A program made the position numbers and the translations under genes. Shown one piece after another: positions 18,833 through 26,307 of a stretch of DNA of 29,501 bases; the first letter of the stretch is position 1; every line of letters starts with the position of its first letter. The stretch spans positions 1-29,501 of the forward strand of contig CAZFCK010000031.1 of NCBI GenBank assembly GCA_964517355.1, read 5' to 3'. A model generated the notes under the pieces. The model had not been told where the DNA came from. It searched no databases and saw only the letters and a list, made by a program, of their open reading frames with translations. This stretch comes from CAZFCK01 sp964517355 (GTDB lineage: Bacteria; Desulfobacterota; Desulfovibrionia; Desulfovibrionales; Desulfovibrionaceae).

Positions 18833-19546
18833 ATGAAAAACTCCTTTGACCTGGAAAAGCTCTTCAAGGATCAAAGTTTGTCCCAGGGGCAAATTGCCAG
18901 CTTGAACAAGATACGCTTTTCCCTCAGCAATATCTGGAACAATCTCGCCTTGGAAAGCGCTGAAAAAACCTCGGCGATTTCTTTCTCCAGCTGTTCGAGC
19001 GGCGAAGGCACTTCATTCATCGCCATGCACATGGCCCTGCTTGTGACGCACGAATACCGGCTCAAGACCCTTTACATTGACGCGGACCTAGAAAAAACCC
19101 GCCCGAAGGGCAGTTCAATCCTGCCGGGAGAACAGCATGAAGGACTCTATCATTTTCTCGCCGGCATAAAGGAACTTGATCAACTGGTGAAGCCCACGCG
19201 CATTCCCGGGCTGTTTGTCCTGGCTTCGGGAATACAGAACGGCAAGCCTCCGCCATGCAACCTGCTTAAGCAAAACGAGCACATTGGCATCCTCTTGAAA
19301 ATAGTACGTAGTAAGTATGATTCGGTCATTGTCGACACGCCGCCGATCAGCATGTCGCCCTTGTCGCTTTCTTTCGGCAAAGCGGTGAACAATGTCGTGC
19401 TTGTTTGCCGCTATGCCCGTTCAAGGCGCCAAGTTTGCATGCACGCCCTGGAAAAAATCAAACAGCACGAAATCAACCTTTCCGGCATGATTCTTAATGA
19501 AAGGCATTATCCTCTTCCCATGAGCATCTATAACTGGCTCAAATAA
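18833..19546 (+). CDS. CpsD/CapB-like ATPase with degenerate Walker A
   Basis: A 237-residue cytoplasmic protein shaped like the kinase domain of bacterial tyrosine kinases that control capsule chain length. The expected Walker A (GEGKS/T) reads SSGEGTSF at 55-62, so the P-loop lysine is replaced by Thr60. Walker A' YIDADLEKTRP (81-91) and Walker B SVIVDTPP (164-171) are kept. No C-terminal tyrosine cluster is present; only Tyr226 and Tyr233 lie near the end. It may therefore bind nucleotide weakly or serve as a regulatory partner rather than as an active kinase. Proteins with GEGTS occur in other EPS loci, as far as I recall. It leads a plus-strand operon with two GT4 genes, behind a structured leader. 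Confidence 0.82.
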   Translation: MKNSFDLEKLFKDQSLSQGQIASLNKIRFSLSNIWNNLALESAEKTSAISFSSCSSGEGTSFIAMHMALLVTHEYRLKTLYIDADLEKTRPKGSSILPGEQHEGLYHFLAGIKELDQLVKPTRIPGLFVLASGIQNGKPPPCNLLKQNEHIGILLKIVRSKYDSVIVDTPPISMSPLSLSFGKAVNNVVLVCRYARSRRQVCMHALEKIKQHEINLSGMILNERHYPLPMSIYNWLK

Positions 19547-19557
19547 CAAAGACGCTT

Positions 19558-20721
19558 ATGTCCGATCATGTACCCAAGCGCGTGCTCTTCGTCATAGACC
19601 AGCTCGAATGCGGCGGCGCGCAGCAACTTCTCGCGTCATTTTCCGCCTCCCTCATCCGGCGGGGCTGTGATGTGACCATCTGCTCCTTGCAACCGGGCAA
19701 CGAACTGGCCAGGAGGATGATCTCCGCCGGAGCCAGGGTTGTTACGCTCGAACGCCCCCGCCCGAGTATCCTGGCTCCATGGCGCCTGCTGCGCTACGCA
19801 TGGGGAATTGTGCAGGAGCTGAAACGTCTCTCCGGCCTCGGCTGCGTCATATCGGCTCATCTGTCGGACGCCGAATTTCTCGGCATTCTCGCGGGCCTGT
19901 TGCAGAAAGACGTACGCATTCAAGCCACGATTCACACGCCGCGTCTGCTCCCCCGGCGTTCCCGCATTGATCCCCGGAACGCCCTGCGGCGCTTCATCAC
20001 CCGGTCGCTTTTCAACCGTGCGGACTGGATCGTGGGCGTTTCCCAACAGGTAACCGACGTTTTGGCAGGAGCCATTGGAGTACGCCGCGAAAAACTGCGC
20101 GTCATTCACAACGGCATAGACACTGCGGCCTTCGATATCGCCCCCCCGCCGGAATTGAGCGAGGATCTCGGATTGCCTCCCGACGCCTTTATTTTCTCCA
20201 GCATTGCCCGGCTCACCGCCCAAAAGCACCACGAGCTCGCCATCCGCGCCCTGGCGCAACTGGCAAACAAGGGACGCAACGCCGTGTTGCTGCTCGCCGG
20301 AGATGGCGAACTACGAGGAATGCTTGAAAAACTGGCTTCGGATACGGGAATGCGCGAGCGCGTATTTTTCGCGGGCGTACGCCAGGATGTGCCGCAGCTT
20401 CTTTCCCTGAGCGACTGTTATATCATCCCATCCCTCTTTGAAGGGCTTTCATTGTCCATGCTGGAGGCCATGGCCGCCGGAAAAGCCATTGTGGCCACGG
20501 ACATCCCCGGCGTGCAAGAGGTGATCGTTCACGGGCAAAACGGTCTGCTTGTCCCGGTTGACGATCAGGACGCCTTTGCCCGCGCCATGGACGCGATCAT
20601 CGAAGATGGGGAACTCAAACGCACGCTGGAGCACGAAGCCCGGGAAACCGTGCTTCGCAACTATGATATCGAGCGCATGGTGGACGCTTATGTCGCACTC
20701 TGGAACACTTCCAACCGTTGA
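19558..20721 (+). CDS. GT4-family glycosyltransferase
   Basis: A 387-residue GT-B enzyme. The N-terminal domain has VIDQLECGGAQQLLASF (GT4 glycine motif). The C-terminal domain starts with FIFSSIARLTAQKHHELAIRAL, then LLLAGDGEL, and ends with LFEGLSLSMLEAMAAGKAIVATD, containing the E-x7-E pair. It should transfer a sugar from a nucleotide donor to the growing lipid-linked unit; donor and linkage are unknown. It starts 11 bp after the CpsD-like gene without a strong ribosome-binding site, so translation may depend on the upstream gene. Its 3' end overlaps the next glycosyltransferase by 32 bp if the ATG at 20690 is used. Confidence 0.9.
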   Translation: MSDHVPKRVLFVIDQLECGGAQQLLASFSASLIRRGCDVTICSLQPGNELARRMISAGARVVTLERPRPSILAPWRLLRYAWGIVQELKRLSGLGCVISAHLSDAEFLGILAGLLQKDVRIQATIHTPRLLPRRSRIDPRNALRRFITRSLFNRADWIVGVSQQVTDVLAGAIGVRREKLRVIHNGIDTAAFDIAPPPELSEDLGLPPDAFIFSSIARLTAQKHHELAIRALAQLANKGRNAVLLLAGDGELRGMLEKLASDTGMRERVFFAGVRQDVPQLLSLSDCYIIPSLFEGLSLSMLEAMAAGKAIVATDIPGVQEVIVHGQNGLLVPVDDQDAFARAMDAIIEDGELKRTLEHEARETVLRNYDIERMVDAYVALWNTSNR

Positions 20722-21868
20722 GAATGCAAAGGGTTTGCGCGTTGCTGTTTTCGGCCTGCGCGGTATTCCGGCCACATGGGGCGGCGTTGAGCGTCAATGC
20801 GAAGAATTGTATTCCCGGCTGGCCCGGCAGGGATTCGATATCCGGCTCTACGCCAGAAGCACGTACATCACTGAAAACATAACATATTACAAAGGAGTGC
20901 GGATCGTCCGGCTCGGCACTTTCAACACCAAACATCTGGAAGCCTTCACCCACAGTTTTCTCGCTGCACTGGATCTGGCCCTGCGCAAAGCGGATGTGGT
21001 GCATATTTATTCCCAAGGACCGGCGCTCATGGCGCCATTGGTCCGCCTGACAAAACCCCGGGCGCGCATTTTTTTCACCTGTGGCGGACTGGATTGGCAA
21101 CGGCAAAAGTGGTCCCGTTTCGCGCGACTGATTCTGCGTATGGGCGAATGGTGTTCCGCCCGGTGTACCGACGTGCCTATCATGGTCTCAAAATATCTGC
21201 AGCATTATTATCAGAAAAACTATCATGTGGAATCGCTCTACATCCCCAATGGCGTGAATATCCCACTGCAGCCGCCAGCGGAGGGAGTTGAGCGGTTCGG
21301 TTTGACTCCAGGGGGATATTTTTGTTTCGTGGGACGGCTGGTGCCGGAAAAACGCATCGAAGACCTGATCCTCGCCCAACAGCAAAGCAACCGGAAAAAC
21401 GCTTTGGCCATCGTGGGGGATGCCGCCGCAAGCGCTGATTATGTCCGCCATCTCAAGGGCATGTGCTCGCCTGAAGACAAAATCATATTCACCGGCTATT
21501 GCTACGGCGAATCCCTTGCGGCGCTGTATGCCAATGCCCGCGCCTATGTCACCGCTTCGGGCCTGGAGGGGCTTCCCCTCACACTGCTGGAGGCCATGTC
21601 GTGGGGGCTCTCCTGTCTGGCCAGCAATATCGAGCAGCACCAGGAGCCGCTGGCCGGGACGGGACGATACTTCAACGTCGGCAATGTACGGCAGCTTGCC
21701 GCACTCATGAATGATATCAGCGAGACTGACATGGACACGTTGCGTGAGTCCGGCGAATCATGCCGTCAGCGCGTACGCCTGCATTTTTCGTGGGACGCGG
21801 CAGCCGAGCAACTTGCCAACGCCTATGTCCGGGCGTGCGGCAAAACAATTTCCGGAGCACCGTCGTGA
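20690..21868 (+). CDS. DUF1972/GT4-type glycosyltransferase (rhamnosyltransferase-like)
   Basis: A 392-residue GT-B enzyme. The N-terminal block VFGLRGIPATWGGVERQCEEL is the signature of the DUF1972-GT4 group, which includes rhamnosyltransferases of capsule loci. YIPNGVNIP and FCFVGRLVPEKRIEDLI follow, then LEGLPLTLLEAMSWGLSCLAS with the E-x7-E pair. The ATG at 20690 is preceded by GGTGG at six bases and gives a short 15-residue lead before the conserved core; a TTG at 20735 with AAGG too close is the alternative. It overlaps the upstream GT4 gene by 32 bp, and its stop overlaps the GTG start of the small membrane protein. The sugar transferred is a guess. Confidence 0.88.
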   Translation: MSHSGTLPTVENAKGLRVAVFGLRGIPATWGGVERQCEELYSRLARQGFDIRLYARSTYITENITYYKGVRIVRLGTFNTKHLEAFTHSFLAALDLALRKADVVHIYSQGPALMAPLVRLTKPRARIFFTCGGLDWQRQKWSRFARLILRMGEWCSARCTDVPIMVSKYLQHYYQKNYHVESLYIPNGVNIPLQPPAEGVERFGLTPGGYFCFVGRLVPEKRIEDLILAQQQSNRKNALAIVGDAAASADYVRHLKGMCSPEDKIIFTGYCYGESLAALYANARAYVTASGLEGLPLTLLEAMSWGLSCLASNIEQHQEPLAGTGRYFNVGNVRQLAALMNDISETDMDTLRESGESCRQRVRLHFSWDAAAEQLANAYVRACGKTISGAPS

Positions 21869-21996
21869 ACATGCGCCCCATCAACCCCTTCCGCAAAAAG
21901 ATCAGGCTCTATGTCTCCTTGGTCTTGGTTGGACTCTTTTTTCTGCACTTGGCCCTGCTCGTGGACCTCTATGGATTGCTCGCGGGGCAGTTCTGA
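21865..21996 (+). CDS. Small single-pass membrane protein (43 residues)
   Basis: Starts at a GTG that overlaps the stop of the upstream glycosyltransferase (GTGA), with GGAG (21854-21857) seven bases upstream. The 43-residue product has a basic N-terminus (NPFRKKIR) followed by one hydrophobic helix (about residues 14-36) rich in Leu, Val and Phe, so N-in with a short periplasmic tail is expected. An ATG two codons later would give a 41-residue form. The coupling and ribosome-binding site make it a credible gene. It may anchor or regulate part of the polysaccharide machinery, but no family is recognised. It ends 28 bp from the 3' end of the convergent SPOR-ATPase gene. Confidence 0.6.
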   Translation: MNMRPINPFRKKIRLYVSLVLVGLFFLHLALLVDLYGLLAGQF

Positions 21997-22024
21997 CCAT
22001 CACTTCCGCATCTGCCCGGCCACG

Positions 22025-23776
22025 TCAGGATAAAAAGCGTTGCGGCTCATGCTCCACCGCGTTGCGGACCTCAGTAACCTCCGGTGATGTCTCCTTCTGA
22101 ACTGCCGTATGCCGCAATGCAGGTCCGGCGTTCCGGAAGGTACGTCTGTACACGAACGGCGGCAGATAGATATCGCGCTTGTTCTGCACCACTCCCAAAA
22201 CATCTCCGCCAAAAAGGGCAATGTCCTGTATCGCTTTGCGCAGAGCGTGCCATTTGGCCGCTCTCCAAGGCGCCACCAGCAGGACGCCGTCACAGGCGCT
22301 GGCGATGAGCTTGGCGAAGGGGTCGCGGAGAGGCTGCCCATCAATGATAACGAAGTCATATCCTTTGCTCATTTCCCGGATCAATACGTTGACGGGCAAT
22401 GACTGAGATTCGCTTGCGTCAATGTGGGCAATGCTGCCGAGAGGCAACAAATGCAGATTGGCGTGGTTTGTTTTGTAAATCGCCCCACGGAGCCGGGCAC
22501 TGTCGGATTTCAGCAGATCCAGCAATCCTGGAGAGAAACGAATTCCGTATAAATTCCCCAGCACCGGCCCTTGAATGTCGGCATCGGCCAATAGCACTTT
22601 GAAATTCTGCGCAGCCAGAGCATGGGCTAGAGAAACCGATATCCGCGTCTTACCCTCCCCTTGCTGGCAACTCGTGACATAGATGCTCTTCTGTCGTTTT
22701 TCCAGGGCTTGCTGCATAAAATTGTGCAACAACGTTTCCACATCGCCGCTCATGCTGCGCAACAAGGCTTCGTTATGCGCATCCAGCCCCGGTAAAGAAT
22801 TTTCTTCGTCAATCGGGGCGGAAAAGAGCTTAAGCTGCAATGGGGGCGTGGGATCGGCATTGGCATTTAAAGAATACCCATTCCCGTCAGACAGCGAGAT
22901 CGCCGCGTTCCGCAGTTTTAAATCATCGCCCTTGCCTTTACGGAGCGACCTATCGTAGGCGCTCCTGCGCCTATGCGACATAAAAGCCCACAACATCCCG
23001 GCCAGAAACAAAACGACAGCCCCGCAGTAGAGAAGAATGTACAGTTGTTGCGCGGTCAGCTCGGTAAAAGCCGTTTCGAAGCCTGCGCCCTCCTCAGATA
23101 CTTCTTGTGCAGAGCGCTGTTGCGCGGGAGAATCGGATTCATTCCTTTTCGCCGAAAGTTCCGCCAGGTTGCTCCGTGCAGCATCTTCGGGCCACGCCGG
23201 TTCAACGGCGGCTTCCGGCGCGCCGCTCCGCACTTGTCCCAGCGCCTCTTGCGTTTCCAGGCCGGACGAAATGTCCTCAGTGTGTTCAGCCATGCGGTCG
23301 GCGGCGGTCGCTTCCAGTTCAGCCTGTTGATATTTCTTCACATTATCAACATCGGCACTCAGAACAAACCGGTCAGGAATGACATTGACCTGCAAGACGA
23401 CGGCCGAAGGGGCCGCGGAAAGAATCTTGCCCATGAAGCTGTGCATGGCCCCCTTGGAAAGCGAACGCCCAATGCGGATAGTGTAAAATGGGGGGATATA
23501 TTCAATACGGGCCCGCTCGAACAGCGCTGCGTCGATACGAGACTTCAGAATATAGTATTCCTCCAGGGTACTTTCCAAATCTTTGAAACTCGCCACCTGG
23601 ATCGTGTAATATTCCTGATCCGCGGTTTCAGATGCAAGAGCCGGGCGCATGAAAAACACGATGAGCACTGCTGTCAAGGCAAAGAGATGCGCTCTCTTCA
23701 CAACCACAATCAGTTGCGGGATAATATCACGTGAAAACGCCTCGAAACAACTGTGGAGGGGCGGTCGGAAAGACAT
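22025..23776 (-). CDS. SPOR-like periplasmic domain fused through a membrane helix to a CpsD-like ATPase
   Basis: A 583-residue protein with an unusual order. A hydrophobic N-terminal segment lies at about 29-48 (signal anchor, or signal peptide cut after RPALA). A SPOR-like domain follows at about 56-130 (YYTIQVASFKD, then PPFYTIRIGRSLSKG). Next come an Ala/Glu-rich linker (131-240), a transmembrane helix (245-266) followed by RRRSAYDRSLRKG, and a cytoplasmic ATPase (about 365-535). The ATPase has Walker A QQGEGKT (371-377), A' LLADADIQGP (395-404) and B DFVIIDGQP (474-482). This is the topology of a Wzc/BY-kinase, with SPOR in place of the Wzz domain. A clear C-terminal tyrosine cluster is missing. 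GAGGA eight bases before the ATG at 23776 decides the start; the track-length alternative at 23791 has no such site. It is monocistronic and faces away from wza-wzz-wzy. Confidence 0.85.
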   Translation of the reverse strand: MSFRPPLHSCFEAFSRDIIPQLIVVVKRAHLFALTAVLIVFFMRPALASETADQEYYTIQVASFKDLESTLEEYYILKSRIDAALFERARIEYIPPFYTIRIGRSLSKGAMHSFMGKILSAAPSAVVLQVNVIPDRFVLSADVDNVKKYQQAELEATAADRMAEHTEDISSGLETQEALGQVRSGAPEAAVEPAWPEDAARSNLAELSAKRNESDSPAQQRSAQEVSEEGAGFETAFTELTAQQLYILLYCGAVVLFLAGMLWAFMSHRRRSAYDRSLRKGKGDDLKLRNAAISLSDGNGYSLNANADPTPPLQLKLFSAPIDEENSLPGLDAHNEALLRSMSGDVETLLHNFMQQALEKRQKSIYVTSCQQGEGKTRISVSLAHALAAQNFKVLLADADIQGPVLGNLYGIRFSPGLLDLLKSDSARLRGAIYKTNHANLHLLPLGSIAHIDASESQSLPVNVLIREMSKGYDFVIIDGQPLRDPFAKLIASACDGVLLVAPWRAAKWHALRKAIQDIALFGGDVLGVVQNKRDIYLPPFVYRRTFRNAGPALRHTAVQKETSPEVTEVRNAVEHEPQRFLS

Positions 23777-23886
23777 ACGTGTTTTCCTCATCTGTAATGA
23801 TATGCTTATTGACTGAAACGGATGTGCTCCAAGGCACTTCTGATGCTCGCACGCCGCACGGAATCAACACCGCACGATAACACATA

Positions 23887-23916
23887 CAGTTAGGCACCAG
23901 GAGGTTTCCGTGTCAA
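23887..23916 (-). promoter_or_regulatory. Candidate promoter for the SPOR-ATPase gene
   Basis: On the minus strand a consensus -35 TTGACA (23916-23911) is followed after 18 bp by a weak -10, TAACTG (23892-23887). It is the best candidate upstream of the gene at 23776. Confidence 0.35.
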
Positions 23917-23944
23917 GAAATTCTCTAAACTTTTGTGAAATTAC

Positions 23945-23996
23945 AGGCTGTGTTTCTAAATTCGTTTCGAAAAGAAAATGCGAGAGGGGAAACCCT
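23945..23996 (-). repeat. Copy 2 of the 52-bp inverted repeat
   Basis: Inverted partner of 46-96 (48 of 52 columns identical). It starts at AGGCTGTG and runs into the left arm of a perfect palindrome at 23980-24019. Together the two copies enclose 24 kb that holds the ligase-like gene, rnr, lpxK and most of the polysaccharide locus. Confidence 0.8.
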
Positions 23997-24019
23997 ATGA
24001 AAAGGGTTTCCCCTCTCGC
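23980..24019 (-). terminator. Perfect 17-bp-stem hairpin, terminator-like on the minus strand
   Basis: GCGAGAGGGGAAACCCT (23980-23996) pairs perfectly with 24003-24019 around a 6-base loop. On the minus strand it is followed by ATTTTCTTTT, the form of an intrinsic terminator for leftward transcription. No minus-strand gene is seen to its right, so it may insulate the SPOR-ATPase promoter or simply be part of the dispersed repeat. Confidence 0.6.
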
Positions 24020-24157
24020 GCTCTCCCCTTCTCAAACTTACTAATTTTGAGGAAGTTAAATATATCACTGTGATTTGTTATGATGTTTATGAACGGTCTT
24101 CCATAATCATTTTTATTCTCGAAACAGGCCCTAATCTATCCCCAGTCATTTGGCCAA

Positions 24158-24264
24158 CTAGAGCAAGTCACGTTTGAAAAGCGCTAGATGCTCTTATGCA
24201 TTTCCCTGGAACAAATGGAAATTGTTTCAGGGGAGAGCCTTGTTTCAAGGCGAAAATGCGCTAG
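24158..24264. repeat. CTAGAGCA-bounded palindromic element 1 (MITE/REP-like)
   Basis: A 107-bp element with ends CTAGAGCA (24158-24165) and TGCGCTAG (24257-24264). Inside, AGAGCA pairs with TGCTCT, and CCCTG-g-AACAA pairs with TTGTT-t-CAGGG. Its first 50 bases match the window end (29452-29501) at 47 of 50 positions. No transposase is encoded. A small non-autonomous element or a REP family is the likely nature. Confidence 0.65.
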
Positions 24265-24265
24265 T

Positions 24266-24502
24266 ACTACTTTTTATGGGGTTGCCTAACTTCAAGAATT
24301 TGTTGAAGATTAAACTAACATAGTAGTATCTCACCGATGTTACAAACGATGTTCTAGGGCCGGAGTGAGCGTCCCCCCCGGTGTGCAACCTCCTTCGGTG
24401 CCGGACACCCCAGCAAATGATACGAGTAATGTTTCACCCTTCGGGAGGGTACTGTGGGGCAGGATTATTCAAGAAAAAATAATATAATTATCTTGATTTT
24501 TT
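24266..24502 (+). ncRNA. Candidate structured non-coding RNA with own terminator
   Basis: No coding sequence, but a series of nested stems in one direction. ACTACT (24266-24271) pairs with AGTAGT (24322-24327) around CTTCAA/TTGAAG (24290-24295, 24303-24308). GGTGT (24380-24384) pairs with ACACC (24405-24409) around a GC-A-ACC/GGT-GC inner stem. CCCCA (24408-24412) pairs with TGGGG (24455-24459) around ACCCT/AGGGT (24436-24440, 24446-24450). The series ends at an intrinsic terminator (24469-24504). I recognise no known RNA family. It could be a small RNA or a leader attenuated upstream of the wza operon. No promoter could be fixed. Confidence 0.35.
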
Positions 24503-24504
24503 CT
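24469..24504 (+). terminator. AT-rich intrinsic terminator
   Basis: TCAAGA (24469-24474) pairs with TCTTGA (24491-24496), with TAAT/ATTA inside, followed by six T's (24497-24502). The longer pair AGAAAAAAT/ATTTTTTCT (24472-24480, 24496-24504) makes it potentially bidirectional. Confidence 0.6.
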
Positions 24505-24865
24505 AAACCGTAAGGCAGGAACATTAATGACGGAAGACGATCATTCTGTTCGCTTTTTTCAAAATGCGCTGTTTCTTTCTGATTGAGGACATACAGAATA
24601 GGCAAAAACCACATGCAACTATTTGTGAAGCAGGCTGGTCAGCATACGTTGATACAATTCGAGCGGGTAAGTGTATCTGTCGTTTTCTTTGCACTGAGAT
24701 GTGGACGTGAGAAAAAATAATTAACAACTTGCTCCCGGCGGCATTTGCCGCTGGCTCTGTCGGCGTGTGGCCATGCTTCCTTCTGTGAGCGGCAAGATTC
24801 AATCATGGTGCTCCCAGCAACAACGAAACCCGCAGTATTCGTTCTCATTGTGAAATCGTTGTCGT
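24505..24865. other. Gene-free stretch upstream of the wza operon
   Basis: No convincing gene. A 19-codon ORF at 24527-24586 has AGGA six bases upstream but no recognisable content, and two minus-strand ORFs (24524-24802, 24639-24848) lack family resemblance and overlap each other. A GCGGC-attt-GCCGC hairpin lies near 24738-24753. Confidence 0.45.
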
Positions 24866-24980
24866 CTAGAGCATTGAAACTTTGAAAAAGTTGAAAGGCT
24901 CTGCAAAGAGTTGCCGCGAAATGATTGCAGGCGGGCTTTGTCCGCCGTTAAGCGATCATTTCAAGCATTAAATGCTCTAG
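24866..24980. repeat. CTAGAGCA-bounded palindromic element 2, nested cruciform
   Basis: A 115-bp element with perfect 10-bp ends CTAGAGCATT (24866-24875) and AATGCTCTAG (24971-24980). Nested inside are GAAATGAT/ATCATTTC (24918-24925, 24955-24962) and GGCGG/CCGCC (24930-24934, 24942-24946). It shares its termini with elements at 24158 and 29452, though the interior differs. It lies 140 bp before the wza-like gene. Confidence 0.65.
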
Positions 24981-25119
24981 CGTTGTGTGTTGTTTTTCTG
25001 TTGAGCAATTTTCATTTGAATCCTGATCCACGGTGCCGGTCGCATCCGCGCTCCGATTGCATAGAGCGGCCTCCGGCGGCATTGCAGTCATCCGGATCCT
25101 GTTTAGGGGAGGGAAAAAG

Positions 25120-26244
25120 ATGTATGTCTCGCATAAATTCCTGCGTGTCGTCACGTTATGCCTGCTCATTCTGTCGAGTGCATCCTGTGGTCCGCGCCAT
25201 TCTCCGGCCGATAGTGTGGATGTGGTGATAAACAACGCCGACGATGTGAAGAAGTTACGGGAGCAGGAAAAAAAGAATGCCATTATTCCTGCGACATATG
25301 ACAAATCGCCCTACATCCAGTTGCTCAACGGAGTTGAGGTGGAAACCCTCCCCGCATACCGCATTGGTCCCGGCGATGTCTTGGAGCTTGTGTACCATAT
25401 TGAATACAAACTCAATGAAAGCATTTATCAACTCGAAGTTCAGGACAAAGTCAACGTTTGGTTTCCTTTTCATCCTCAATTCAGCTCCACCGTCGTCATC
25501 CGCAGTGACGGGCGCATCAGCCTGCCGCTTATCGGCGATGTGTCGGCCGCCGGAATGACGACCGAACAACTGACCGCCTTGTTGTGCCGGCGTTATGGGA
25601 AATTTATCCGCAACCCCAGCATCACGGTTTCTCTTCAGGAATTCAATGTTAAAATCGAAGAGTTGAAGCGCACCATCACCACGGCTCCGCGTGGGCAAAG
25701 CCGCATCGCGCCCGTGGCTCCTGACGGCCGTATCGCGGTGCCGATCCTCGGCAACATCCAGGCAGCCGGGTATACGTTAACTGAGCTGGAATCCATCATC
25801 AACCGGGACTACAAGAAATACATCAACAACCTGCATACCACCTTGGTCCTGAATGAAATTCATTTCATGAAATTCTACGCAGCCGGAGAATTTGTCCGCC
25901 CCGGTGTGTATGAACTCAAGGATCGGACCAACATTCTCGACGTACTCGCACTTGGGGGCGGATTCACTCCGGAAGCGAATCTCGAAGAAGTCCTTGTCTT
26001 CCGCAACAACGGCCTCAAGAAGCCTGTGGTCTTCATGGTCAATATCAAATCCCTGCTGGAAGAAGGTAAGTATCTGGCAGAGCTGGATATTCAACCTGCC
26101 GATATTATTTACTTACCCAAAGGCTGGCTGGATAACGCCAACGACCTTATCGCCAAGATCTTCACAAAAGGCATTTACGGCATCCTGCCGTTTCAGAGCA
26201 ATTTTACCGTCGGCTATGATCTCCTCAGAGATGATAACCTCTAG
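25120..26244 (+). CDS. Wza-like polysaccharide export lipoprotein with duplicated Poly_export segment
   Basis: A 374-residue outer-membrane polysaccharide export protein. The N-terminus is a lipoprotein-type signal with Cys23 (LILSSASC), a somewhat loose lipobox. YRIGPGDVLEL (80-90) opens the Poly_export domain. A block at 124-172 (DGRISLPLIGDVSAAG...) is repeated at 196-244 (DGRIAVPILGNIQAAG...). An SLBB-like segment follows (FYAAGEFVRPGVYELKDRTNILDVLALGGG, 252-281). Such proteins form the channel through periplasm and outer membrane for the finished polymer. GGAGGG six bases before the ATG at 25120 decides the start. It leads the wza-wzz-wzy operon; wzz follows after 63 bp. Confidence 0.93.
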   Translation: MYVSHKFLRVVTLCLLILSSASCGPRHSPADSVDVVINNADDVKKLREQEKKNAIIPATYDKSPYIQLLNGVEVETLPAYRIGPGDVLELVYHIEYKLNESIYQLEVQDKVNVWFPFHPQFSSTVVIRSDGRISLPLIGDVSAAGMTTEQLTALLCRRYGKFIRNPSITVSLQEFNVKIEELKRTITTAPRGQSRIAPVAPDGRIAVPILGNIQAAGYTLTELESIINRDYKKYINNLHTTLVLNEIHFMKFYAAGEFVRPGVYELKDRTNILDVLALGGGFTPEANLEEVLVFRNNGLKKPVVFMVNIKSLLEEGKYLAELDIQPADIIYLPKGWLDNANDLIAKIFTKGIYGILPFQSNFTVGYDLLRDDNL

Positions 26245-26307
26245 CATCTTGAGTTTCGTAAGCTGCACGCACATTGCTTAGGGTGTGTACAACGCAGGGG
26301 AATAACC

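Noticed and set aside
24064..24074. Palindrome ATCACTGTGAT that could be a regulator site
   Set aside because: Only 11 bp, single copy, not placed against a recognised promoter.
24275..24322. Short frame ending in FMGLPNFKNLLKIKLT, thought to be a transposase tail
   Set aside because: Too short, no matching upstream frame or insertion-sequence ends; the region is better explained as structured RNA or repeat.
24527..24586. 19-codon ORF with AGGA six bases upstream
   Set aside because: Good initiation signal but no hydrophobic, regulatory-codon or conserved content visible; may be chance.
24583..24720. 46-codon ORF from a TTG, possible gene remnant
   Set aside because: Start is weak and the product resembles nothing I recognise; no evidence of a transposase fragment.
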